From contig PKCQ01000426.1 in NCBI GenBank assembly GCA_002862265.1, forward strand, positions 1 to 5,434: a stretch of 5,434 nt of DNA, given 5' to 3'. The translations under genes were made by a program, and so were the position numbers. Under the pieces are notes generated by a model that was given only the letters and a program-made list of their open reading frames with translations, had not been told where the DNA came from and did not search any database. This document shows positions 1 to 5,047 of this stretch, piece after piece. Position 1 is the stretch's first letter, and each line of letters begins with the position of its first letter. This DNA comes from Planctomycetaceae bacterium. GTDB lineage: Bacteria; Planctomycetota; Planctomycetia; Pirellulales; Pirellulaceae.

Positions 1-114
1 CGACTCTCCCGCTCCCCACTCATACCATCCCGCGATGGGTCGGCGGCAGCGGCGGCAGCCCATAATCCGCCGCCCCAAGCTGGCGTGTGAAATAGCAAGC
101 AATATCCTCAATCC
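1..114. other. Left-edge region, no supported gene
   Basis: No open frame here looks like a protein. Frames crossing it on both strands are rich in Arg, Pro and Gly, as expected from chance translation of GC-rich DNA. The only visible structure is a nine-base unit, GGCGGCAGC, repeated twice in tandem at about 42-59, which is too short to interpret. A neighbouring gene may end just outside the window. Confidence 0.4.
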
Positions 115-318
115 TCATTCTGATAAAATCAGATCTGATAACCGCCCGCCCGCAGCTCTTGCCGACCCACCCGCGTCCGCCGGCTTTTTTCGTTGCTCTT
201 GTGCGAGGCTTGTGGACGCAGCCCACCAACCCATCGCGGCCGTCAATGCTACGCTCGCCAGAATCACATTTCGTCGGATTTGCAGGCTGTATGATCGGCA
301 TCGACGAAACGCGTGCAT
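115..318 (-). CDS. Possible small exported protein (67 aa), doubtful
   Basis: The case for a gene is its N-terminus. From the ATG at 318 there are several Arg (residues 5, 6, 8, 15 and 16), then a hydrophobic, Ala-rich stretch at about residues 18-34, then Ser-Leu-Ala followed by Gln-Glu at about 37-41. That is the n-h-c layout of a Sec signal peptide with an Ala-x-Ala-like cleavage site. The remaining 27 or so residues are rich in Lys, Ala, Gly and Arg and match no domain I know. There is no good ribosome binding site. In-frame starts lie upstream (ATG at 333, TTG at 348) but would put extra residues before the signal. It could be a real short secreted peptide, the front of a gene broken by a frameshift (the frame ending at position 20 stays open past this stop), or chance. 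Confidence 0.3.
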   Translation of the reverse strand: MHAFRRCRSYSLQIRRNVILASVALTAAMGWWAASTSLAQEQRKKPADAGGSARAAGGRLSDLILSE

Positions 319-348
319 TGTGGAACCATCCATTAAAAAAGTTGCCAA

Positions 349-668
349 AACCTGAGATAGGACCGAAGCGATGAAAGAATTACATGGTCAGAGCAATTCA
401 TGATGGTCAGAAATGACCACGCTGTGGACCAAACTCTACGACGCTGAGAGCAGATCGGCGGCTTAAAGGGGTAAACCGGTGTTAGATTCCGAGATCTCAC
501 AAAAGTTCTAACACTAATAGCTCCTCCTAGGCTTCGCAAGTCGCCACAAGACTCAAGGGCGACAACGGACCGTTTTCACCTCCCCTGCCGGTGCGACAGC
601 TGACATCTGTACCATGAAACCTGAGAATTCGTTAGTTCAGCAAACCGAATATTTTACTCGTTCTGCAG
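349..668. other. Gene-free stretch with a short hairpin
   Basis: No frame on either strand has a protein-like composition over these 320 bases. The one clear structure is a perfect six-base inverted repeat, TGGTCA-GAAA-TGACCA, at 404-419, whose left half also lies in a nine-base direct repeat (ATGGTCAGA at 384-392 and 403-411). The stretch lies downstream of the minus-strand gene ending at 669, so it would hold that gene's 3' untranslated region. No hairpin followed by a T run was found to mark a terminator. Confidence 0.5.
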
Positions 669-1097
669 TCATGAACTTAGCGACGACGCAAACTGCTCTA
701 GGTAATTTTCATCACCGAAGAAATAAAGCATCAAGTTTCCCTCCGCTCGAAAATGAAACTCCACTTCGGAAGTACTCGGGCAGTCATAGCTGCAGGAGGA
801 AAGGACAGAGATGGGATAGTTGCGAACCACAGTGATTGGTTTACTAGAATCACCTTCGCTCTCGCAGACCGCGAACACGATTTCGTCGAAAGTACGCACG
901 CATAAAACCGGGCCATCATGATTAAACAATGTCTCGGTGTCATTACTGCGTGATGGCAGGATCGCCTTGCATGCCGCTGAAAGAGCCGGCAATAGTAATC
1001 CCAGCACAGAACCTGCGCCGGCTGTTTGCAAGGCAAGGGTTGTGTTCACAGCCAAATTCCACTGCTCGCTTGTGAACCAATCACTTGGCTCGCACAT
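669..1097 (-). CDS. Unknown protein with one hydrophobic segment (142 aa)
   Basis: I do not recognise this family. The ORF has a protein-like composition: an aromatic, acidic N-terminus (Trp7, Trp13), one hydrophobic Ala/Leu/Gly-rich segment at about residues 15-47, then a mixed soluble part ending in alternating charged and hydrophobic residues (about 111-136) that suggest beta-strands and a helix. Six Cys occur at 2, 43, 66, 78, 102 and 106, the last two as a C-x3-C pair. The segment around residues 30-45 (V-L-G-L-L-L-P-A-L-S-A-A) resembles the second half of the N-terminal helix of planctomycete DUF1559 pilin-like proteins, but the preceding F-T-L-V-E prepilin motif is absent. The ATG at 1097 is the first start in a frame that stays open upstream, and it has no clear ribosome binding site, so the N-terminus is uncertain. 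It lies 142 bp downstream of the DUF1080 gene on the same strand and could be cotranscribed. Confidence 0.5.
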   Translation of the reverse strand: MCEPSDWFTSEQWNLAVNTTLALQTAGAGSVLGLLLPALSAACKAILPSRSNDTETLFNHDGPVLCVRTFDEIVFAVCESEGDSSKPITVVRNYPISVLSSCSYDCPSTSEVEFHFRAEGNLMLYFFGDENYLEQFASSLSS

Positions 1098-1239
1098 GCA
1101 GGTGTGTCTGAAACTGTGGCTGGCACCTGAGTCTCCCGGAACAAGCGAATGCCATAGGAAGTATTGGGTATGAGGTGAAGTCTCGGGCCAGGTGTTTTCG
1201 AGCGTACAGGCGGGCGGGCTCCAAGTGGTGCCCTTTTCC

Positions 1240-1944
1240 CTACTCCGCTTTTTCTGGAGCCAACAGTTTCAGCCGCGCATTGCGAAACCAGATTTTCCCT
1301 TTGTGATCGGTGAGCATGATCCGGCCTTGGGGGTCGCTCCCGAGGGTAGGCCGCTGCGAATGCTTGCTCTCTGTGATAGCGGCTTTCCATGCATCAGAGC
1401 CAACAGTTGCCTTGGTGATGAGTTTGCCGTTCAGCCAGTGTTCGATCCGACCCTCTTTGACAACAATGCGCGTTACATTCCATTGCGTTGCGGGGTTCTG
1501 ATGCTCAGACCACTTGTCCCAATTGGCTTCGTTTGGAGCGAGCAGATCATAGAGCGACGCCGTTTGATGCGAGTCTGGTTTCTTCGGGCTGGAATCAAGA
1601 ATCTGGTACTCAATCCCCAGCATGCGACCACCAAAGTCTCGAACACGATATTTGATCCCACTGTTCACACCTTTTGCAATCTTCCAGTCGATCGTCAGTT
1701 CGAAGTCGCCGTACTCTTGCTTCGTGACCAACGAACCGTTTCGACCACGTGGATTGGCCAAGTGCAAAACGCCATCTTCAGACCACTCCCAGACTTGCCC
1801 GATCGCTTTACCGTCGACTCTTTCCCACAACGTTAGTTCGTCTTTGAACAGGTCTATCGTTGATTCCTGTGCCAATGCGAAGGGACAAGTGGAGAGAAAG
1901 CAAAAAAGTAACACAATGGTGTTTGCGCGAGTGTCGGTAGTCAT
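1240..1944 (-). CDS. Secreted DUF1080 (3-keto-disaccharide hydrolase-like) protein
   Basis: This 234-residue protein carries the blocks of the DUF1080 family (Pfam PF06439), a concanavalin-like beta-sandwich. Some members hydrolyse 3-keto-disaccharides; most are uncharacterised and very abundant in planctomycetes. Visible blocks, in order, are Y-G-D-F-E-L (78-83), N-S-G-I-K-Y-R (94-100), G-I-E-Y-Q-I-L-D (110-117), the S-L-Y-D-L-L-A-P loop (130-137), W-N near 155 followed by H-W-L-N-G (169-173), and the final G-R-I-M-L-T-D-H-K-G with F-R-N (207-222). Residues 1-25 form a signal peptide: polar start, hydrophobic core at about 9-24, probable cleavage after Ala-Leu-Ala before Gln26. Cys20 after Leu-Ser-Thr is a poor lipobox, so export to the periplasm is favoured over a lipoprotein. 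I chose the ATG at 1944 because the longer TTG reading from 2013 would put 23 residues before the signal. The length suits a single-domain member. The true substrate cannot be read from the sequence. Confidence 0.9.
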   Translation of the reverse strand: MTTDTRANTIVLLFCFLSTCPFALAQESTIDLFKDELTLWERVDGKAIGQVWEWSEDGVLHLANPRGRNGSLVTKQEYGDFELTIDWKIAKGVNSGIKYRVRDFGGRMLGIEYQILDSSPKKPDSHQTASLYDLLAPNEANWDKWSEHQNPATQWNVTRIVVKEGRIEHWLNGKLITKATVGSDAWKAAITESKHSQRPTLGSDPQGRIMLTDHKGKIWFRNARLKLLAPEKAE

Positions 1945-2142
1945 GGAAGGTTCTTTGCACGAAATCGAAGTTGCCAGGACGATCTCAGATTTTAACGCAG
2001 CAAGTGAGTCCAATGTGGCTTCGTTTGCTGCTACTTGCCCTGTGGCGAAACCGCCTAGAAATGCTCTAATCTAATTTCTTCAAACTGATAATGTCGTGTG
2101 GCCCGAAGGGCAAGCTATTGCTTGGGAAGTACTTGATCGCCA
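1945..2142. promoter_or_regulatory. Divergent intergenic region, probable promoters both ways
   Basis: The DUF1080 gene and the hexulose-phosphate synthase-like gene start at opposite ends of this 198-bp stretch, so each should have a promoter here. On the plus strand, GATAAT at 2087-2092 resembles a -10 box, but there is no good -35 box 16-18 bases upstream (only CTCTAA or TCTAAT). A tandem CTAATCTAAT lies at 2066-2075, and a hairpin at 2111-2124. No clear minus-strand promoter was seen. The role is inferred mainly from gene orientation. Confidence 0.4.
2111..2124 (+). promoter_or_regulatory. Small inverted repeat ahead of the synthase start
   Basis: CAAGC and GCTTG flank a TATT loop, giving a perfect five-base stem 18 bases upstream of the ATG at 2143. 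The right arm abuts GGGAAG (2124-2129), the only Shine-Dalgarno-like run for that gene, which lies 13 bases from the ATG and so is further away than usual. The repeat could be an operator half-site pair or a leader hairpin affecting translation. A five-base stem also arises by chance fairly often. Confidence 0.25.
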
Positions 2143-2862
2143 ATGAAACCTATTGTTCAGATATCACTGGATGTGACAACGATCGAAGAGGCCATTGAGA
2201 CCTCTCAATTAGCCTTGCGTTGCGGGGTCGATTGGCTGGAAGCTGGGACGCCCTTGATCCTGGCGGAGGGCTTGCGAGCGGTCCGCGAGTTGCGGGCTCA
2301 CTTTCCTGAGACTCCGATTGTCGCAGATCTAAAAACCATGGACGGTGGCTACTTAGAGGCCGAGATGATGGCGAAGGCAGGTGCGACCTACGTGGTTGTC
2401 ATGGCTCGCGCACACGAGGAGACGATCAAGGTCGTATGTCAAGCTGGAAAAGACTATGGCGTCGGAGTCATGGGCGACAACCTGGGCGCGCCAAGCATGG
2501 TGGACGGCGCTAAGTTGCTTGAGGACCTTGGTTGCGACGTGATCATCCATCATATTGGATTGGATGAGCGGCGCGGCATCGCAGCTCGCGGAGAAGTTGC
2601 TCCGACGCCGCTGGATGAGCTGCAGGAAATCGTAGCTACAGTGGAAGTACCTGTTCAGGCAGTCGGTGGGCTGAGTATTGAACAAGCGATTGAAACACCT
2701 GCACTCGGTGCACCGCTGGTCGTGATTGGAGCTCCACTGGCGATCAATCCGGATCGCTTCGAGCGAGCCGGCGGAAATCTCGAGGCAGTTTTGAAACAGA
2801 TCTGCGACCAAATTCATGGCTTTGGTGACGTTCCCGTTCGCAGAGAACTGCCGCAGGTCTGA
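2143..2862 (+). CDS. 3-hexulose-6-phosphate synthase-like aldolase (OMPDC superfamily)
   Basis: The 239-residue protein is a one-domain (beta/alpha)8 barrel of the orotidine-5'-phosphate decarboxylase superfamily, in the group holding hexulose-6-phosphate synthase (HPS, formaldehyde plus ribulose 5-phosphate) and 3-keto-L-gulonate-6-phosphate decarboxylase (KGPDC). The family's active-site residues are present: Asp10 in strand 1, Glu33 before G-T-P-L, D-L-K-T-M-D with Asp62, Lys64 and Asp67, His136/His137 in H-H-I-G-L-D, the phosphate-binding G-G at 175-176, and G-A-P-L at 196-199. Position 112 is Asp in G-D-N, as in HPS, where KGPDC has Glu; this favours HPS. A short insertion follows H-H-I-G-L-D (about residues 142-155) compared with Bacillus HPS as I remember it. 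The ATG is firm because an in-frame TGA lies at 2134-2136, two codons upstream. No isomerase gene (hxlB) or other formaldehyde gene is adjacent. HPS is the best call, but another ketose-phosphate aldolase or decarboxylase activity is possible. Confidence 0.8.
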   Translation: MKPIVQISLDVTTIEEAIETSQLALRCGVDWLEAGTPLILAEGLRAVRELRAHFPETPIVADLKTMDGGYLEAEMMAKAGATYVVVMARAHEETIKVVCQAGKDYGVGVMGDNLGAPSMVDGAKLLEDLGCDVIIHHIGLDERRGIAARGEVAPTPLDELQEIVATVEVPVQAVGGLSIEQAIETPALGAPLVVIGAPLAINPDRFERAGGNLEAVLKQICDQIHGFGDVPVRRELPQV

Positions 2863-2877
2863 GGCGAGATCAACCGA

Positions 2878-2928
2878 AGTGGATTTCGCCAGAAATCTCA
2901 CATACAAGTAAGTCTGGCGAATCCAACT
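2878..2928. repeat. Strong imperfect inverted repeat between synthase gene and tilS
   Basis: Arms at 2878-2893 and 2913-2928 can form 15 base pairs, nine of them continuous, with two single-base bulges (T2884 and A2926) and a 19-base loop. The cores are GGATTTCGCCAGA and TCTGGCGAATCC. It starts 16 bases after the synthase stop and ends five bases before the GTG taken as the tilS start. It is not a classical terminator: the nearest T run (TTTT, 2937-2940) lies eight bases beyond the stem. It may end synthase transcription, stabilise its mRNA, or mask the tilS initiation site. Confidence 0.6.
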
Positions 2929-2933
2929 ACGCC

Positions 2934-4004
2934 GTGTTTTGCGATGTGTCTGAGAGAATCGAATTGGGCCCCGACGCCAAACATCACTTTGAATCGCAGC
3001 TGCGTGAGCAGTGGGAGGGAACGGGGTTCTCAGGCGCTCGAACACTTGTCGCCGTCAGCGGAGGAGCCGATAGTGTTGCTTTGCTTCGAGCCCTTCTGGA
3101 GATCGTTGGCGACCGCACTTTGATTTCCGTTGCCCACTTCAATCACGGTTGGCGCGGAGAAGAAAGCGATGCTGACGAGCGTTTTGTCCAAGAGCTCTGT
3201 GAGACTCAAAGGGTGCAGTGTCGAGTGGGAAGTGTCCGGGAGGATACAGTCAGACCTTCGAATCGAAGTGAGGAGGCGGCGCGAGAGCGGCGATATACGT
3301 TTCTTCAGCAGACTGCCTATGCCGTCGGCGCTCGAAGTATCGTCACGGCACACACGCAGTCAGATCGCGTCGAAACAGTTTTGCACCATCTCTTTCGCGG
3401 AACCGGCATCGCAGGCTTGCGTGGTTTTGAGAAAACTCGCCCCATCGGTGCTGAACTTATATTAGTGCGACCACTCCGAGGACTAACGCGAGGCGATGTT
3501 ATTCGCTACTTGGAAGCCATCGGTCAGACCTACCACGAAGACAGTTCGAATTCGGATCAACGCTACAAACGCAACTTTTTGCGTCATGAGTTACTGCCGA
3601 TAATTCGGGAGAGGTACGGCCGCAGCCTTGATAGCAACATTGCGAGATTGGCGGACATCACGAGCGAACTCGACGAGCTACTTGGACAGCTAGCGAAAGA
3701 GTATTGGAAGCAGGTTGAGCAATTGAGCGCTGCGTCCGATGAAAGTTCGATTCGATTTCCTGACTCTTCGAAACTTTCGGTAGCTTGGCCTGTCTTGCAG
3801 AGGGCTCTTGTCGAGCGTTGGAACGAGATCCATTGGCCAACAGGAAAAATGACGGCCGAGCACTGGAACACGATACGCCATTTGCACGAGCGTGCGGAAA
3901 CAGCGGCCTACGAAGAGACATATCAGTGCAACTTGCCGCACAATCTGCTGATCAGCTCGAAAGATGGTTGGCTAGAAGTAAAGCCCGCCAGCAACTTGAG
4001 TTGA
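2934..4004 (+). CDS. tilS: tRNA(Ile)-lysidine synthase TilS
   Basis: TilS uses ATP and lysine to convert C34 of the tRNA-Ile with a CAU anticodon into lysidine, switching it from Met to Ile (AUA) decoding; it is usually essential and cytoplasmic. The N-type ATP pyrophosphatase domain is clear: PP-loop S-G-G-A-D-S (42-47), H-F-N-H-G-W-R-G with E-S-D-A-D (68-81), A-R-E-R-R-Y (116-121), and T-A-H-T-Q-S-D-R-V-E-T followed by R-G-T-G-I-A-G-L (138-162). Next come R-P-L-R (about 177-180), E-D-S-S-N and R-N-F-L-R-H-E-L-L-P, the usual tRNA-contacting and lysine-site blocks. In the H-x-x-D-D-Q-x-E-T motif the first Asp is Ser and Gln is Arg. At 356 residues it is shorter than E. coli TilS (432), with a reduced C-terminal part. 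The start is uncertain: GTG at 2934 gives a typical leader before the PP-loop but has no Shine-Dalgarno site; GTG at 2946 is an alternative. Confidence 0.95.
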   Translation: MFCDVSERIELGPDAKHHFESQLREQWEGTGFSGARTLVAVSGGADSVALLRALLEIVGDRTLISVAHFNHGWRGEESDADERFVQELCETQRVQCRVGSVREDTVRPSNRSEEAARERRYTFLQQTAYAVGARSIVTAHTQSDRVETVLHHLFRGTGIAGLRGFEKTRPIGAELILVRPLRGLTRGDVIRYLEAIGQTYHEDSSNSDQRYKRNFLRHELLPIIRERYGRSLDSNIARLADITSELDELLGQLAKEYWKQVEQLSAASDESSIRFPDSSKLSVAWPVLQRALVERWNEIHWPTGKMTAEHWNTIRHLHERAETAAYEETYQCNLPHNLLISSKDGWLEVKPASNLS

Positions 4005-4024
4005 GGCGAAAAACCGATTCGCTA
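4005..4024. other. Convergent junction with tiny hairpin
   Basis: tilS and the 89-residue gene end 17 bases apart facing each other. GCGAA (4006-4010) and TTCGC (4018-4022) form a five-base stem around a seven-base loop, overlapping the last base of the minus-strand gene's stop codon. It is too weak to call as an intrinsic terminator, but it is the only candidate at this junction. Confidence 0.25.
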
Positions 4025-4291
4025 CGAGCTTTCCACTGGCGCGCAGTGCAGCAGGGTGCGAAGCGTGTCGGACATAGAGCCCTCTACCTGGTAGAACTCA
4101 TTGCTTCGAAGCGCTTGCACCACATTCTCAAGTTGTTCTTGGGCCGAAAGAGACAAATCGACGAATAGAACCCAACGTTCGCCCAAGCGGCAAAGTCCTC
4201 CGCCTTGCTCATTAAGCCACTCTTGGCGAACTTGGAGGCCCGAGTTTATGGCGAGCCGCAAGGCTTCTTCCAACAGATCCACAGAGTGCAT
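4022..4291 (-). CDS. Small conserved-looking hypothetical protein (89 aa)
   Basis: This looks like a genuine small soluble protein: a Leu/Glu/Ala helix (residues 3-17), a strand-like stretch with Arg22 and Trp25, a G-G-G-L-C-R turn (30-35), a hydrophobic strand W-V-L-F-V-D-L (40-46), then a helix S-A-Q-E-Q-L-E-N-V-V-Q-A-L-R (49-62) and a second helix near the end. There is no signal peptide or membrane segment. The pattern G-G-G-x-C-R, then L-F-V-D-L-x-L-S-x-x-E-Q-L, feels familiar from short unannotated proteins of planctomycetes, but I cannot name a family or function. The single Cys34 after the Gly run could be functional. The ATG at 4291 is chosen; a purine-rich GAAAGA directly before it is the only possible ribosome binding sequence. 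It is transcribed towards tilS, so it is not in that gene's operon. Confidence 0.65.
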   Translation of the reverse strand: MHSVDLLEEALRLAINSGLQVRQEWLNEQGGGLCRLGERWVLFVDLSLSAQEQLENVVQALRSNEFYQVEGSMSDTLRTLLHCAPVESS

Positions 4292-4566
4292 TCTTTCGTT
4301 CGTCCGTCCTGGTTGTCGATTCGAATCTACCGATAAAGCCGCAAGATGCGTGGCAGAATGCCAAACGGGCTTGTTCAGCCCCCATATCGCCGAATTGAAT
4401 CATCGTTGCTTGGGTTTGTATAGCGTTGCCTCACCGGAGTGCCTTGCTTGGCTCTACCGATTGGCTTAGCATTGCTTTAAATTTACAACGCGGCACTTTT
4501 CCGCAGGTAGAACTGGTTTACCGTCAATTTATCTGCCGGCTGAGAATGAACCTTAATTAGAACAAT

Positions 4567-4575
4567 CCCCCCCCC
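4567..4575 (+). repeat. Run of nine C upstream of the STAS gene
   Basis: Nine consecutive C lie 65 bases before the ATG at 4641, in a probable 5' leader or promoter region. Runs of this length slip during replication and are known phase-variation sites in other bacteria, where they change promoter spacing. They are also a classic sequencing-error site. The run is outside any coding frame I accept. Confidence 0.9.
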
Positions 4576-4627
4576 GAATCAACAGGAAAACGCTTGACTC
4601 GGCGCCGGAAACGGCCAGCGAGTTGAC

Positions 4628-4634
4628 GGAAAGG
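4628..4634 (+). promoter_or_regulatory. Shine-Dalgarno site deciding the STAS start
   Basis: GGAAAGG lies six bases before the ATG at 4641. It supports that ATG over the in-frame TTG at 4623, which would lie upstream of this purine run. Confidence 0.65.
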
Positions 4635-4640
4635 CTTCGA

Positions 4641-5009
4641 ATGAGCGACAGAAAACGCATCACAGTTGTCAATATCGGCGATCTGGCCACCGTGCGTTTC
4701 AATGACACGAAAATCGTTGACAGCGCGAATATCGAGGCAATGGGGGCAGAACTATCTTCGCTGGTGGAAACCGACAAGATTATTCAGATCCTGTTGATCT
4801 TTGACGGCGTGGAGTTTCTTTCTTCCGCCGCTTTGAACAAATTGATCCTGATCGAGCGTAAAGTCAAAGAGGCTGGTGGAAACCTTCGTCTTTGTGCCTT
4901 GCGTGAGGAAATCAAGGAAGTGTTCACCATCACACGTCTAGATCGCATCTTTGACATTCGCGATTCTGAAAGCGATGGTCTAAAGGCATTCGGTGTACCA
5001 CCACAGTAA
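4641..5009 (+). CDS. STAS-domain anti-sigma factor antagonist (RsbV/SpoIIAA type)
   Basis: The 122-residue protein is one STAS domain with little else. An N-terminal strand pair (I-T-V-V-N-I-G-D-L-A-T-V-R-F, 7-20) leads to a helix with the family's N-I-E-A-M-G-A-E-L pattern (30-38). A buried strand I-L-L-I-F-D (50-55) follows, then G-V-E-F-L-S-S-A-A-L-N-K-L (56-68). In this family the serine at the start of the next helix is phosphorylated by the partner kinase; here Ser61 and Ser62 are adjacent and Ser62 aligns best. The G-G-N-L-R-L-C strand (79-85) and a helix ending near F-D-I complete the fold. Unphosphorylated protein would bind the kinase and free its target, a sigma factor or other effector. 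The ATG at 4641 has a good ribosome binding site. The downstream gene starts 38 bases after its stop on the same strand, so the two are very probably cotranscribed. RsbV, SpoIIAA or a non-sigma partner-switch role cannot be told apart from the sequence. Confidence 0.9.
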   Translation: MSDRKRITVVNIGDLATVRFNDTKIVDSANIEAMGAELSSLVETDKIIQILLIFDGVEFLSSAALNKLILIERKVKEAGGNLRLCALREEIKEVFTITRLDRIFDIRDSESDGLKAFGVPPQ

Positions 5010-5033
5010 GCCCTAGTACGCAAGCTTTCAAAA

Positions 5034-5038
5034 AAGGA
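5034..5038 (+). promoter_or_regulatory. Shine-Dalgarno site for the kinase gene
   Basis: AAGGA ends nine bases before the GTG at 5048 and is the reason for choosing that start. The nearby ATG at 5062 is in another frame. Confidence 0.6.
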
Positions 5039-5047
5039 CGCGGAGTC

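Larger units (their letters stand above)
4292..4640. promoter_or_regulatory. Divergent gene-free region ahead of the STAS/kinase pair
   Basis: No protein-like frame occurs in these 349 bases. The region must hold the promoter of the minus-strand 89-residue gene and that of the plus-strand STAS gene. It becomes AT-richer between about 4471 and 4560, as promoters often do. The best sigma-70-like pair I found on the plus strand is TTGGCT (4461-4466) with TACAAC (4484-4489), spacer 17, matching four of six bases each, which is weak. A nine-base C run sits at 4567-4575. Planctomycete promoters are poorly described, so failure to match the consensus means little. Confidence 0.4.

Noticed and set aside
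168..190. GC-rich run followed by six T at 185-190, as a plus-strand terminator
   Set aside because: The bases before the T run do not fold into a stem longer than about four pairs, and no plus-strand gene precedes it.
35..355. Plus-strand frame of 106 codons near the left edge
   Set aside because: Arg/Pro/Ala-rich throughout, no ribosome binding site, no domain pattern; it looks like chance translation of GC-rich DNA.
731..1036. Alternative minus-strand frame inside the 142-residue gene
   Set aside because: Very rich in Cys, Arg and His with no hydrophobic core pattern; the overlapping 142-residue frame has a far more protein-like composition.
1216..1233. GGGCTCCA-AG-TGGTGCCC inverted repeat followed by TTTT on the plus strand, as a terminator
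   Set aside because: It faces the wrong way for the minus-strand DUF1080 gene, no plus-strand gene ends there, and the stem has a T:T mismatch and almost no loop.
1192..1836. Long plus-strand frame of 214 codons opposite the DUF1080 gene
   Set aside because: It is antisense to a gene with a full set of family motifs, and its own product shows no recognisable domain or natural start region.
1945..2013. Longer N-terminus for the DUF1080 protein starting at TTG 2013
   Set aside because: It would place 23 polar residues before an otherwise normal signal peptide; the ATG at 1944 gives a standard exported protein.
2353..3045. Long minus-strand frame of 230 codons opposite the synthase gene and the tilS start
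   Set aside because: It covers the antisense of two well-supported genes, is rich in Cys, His, Arg and Ser as chance frames are, and has no domain.
4623..4640. Six-residue longer STAS protein from TTG 4623
   Set aside because: The Shine-Dalgarno run at 4628-4634 lies inside that extension and points to the ATG at 4641.
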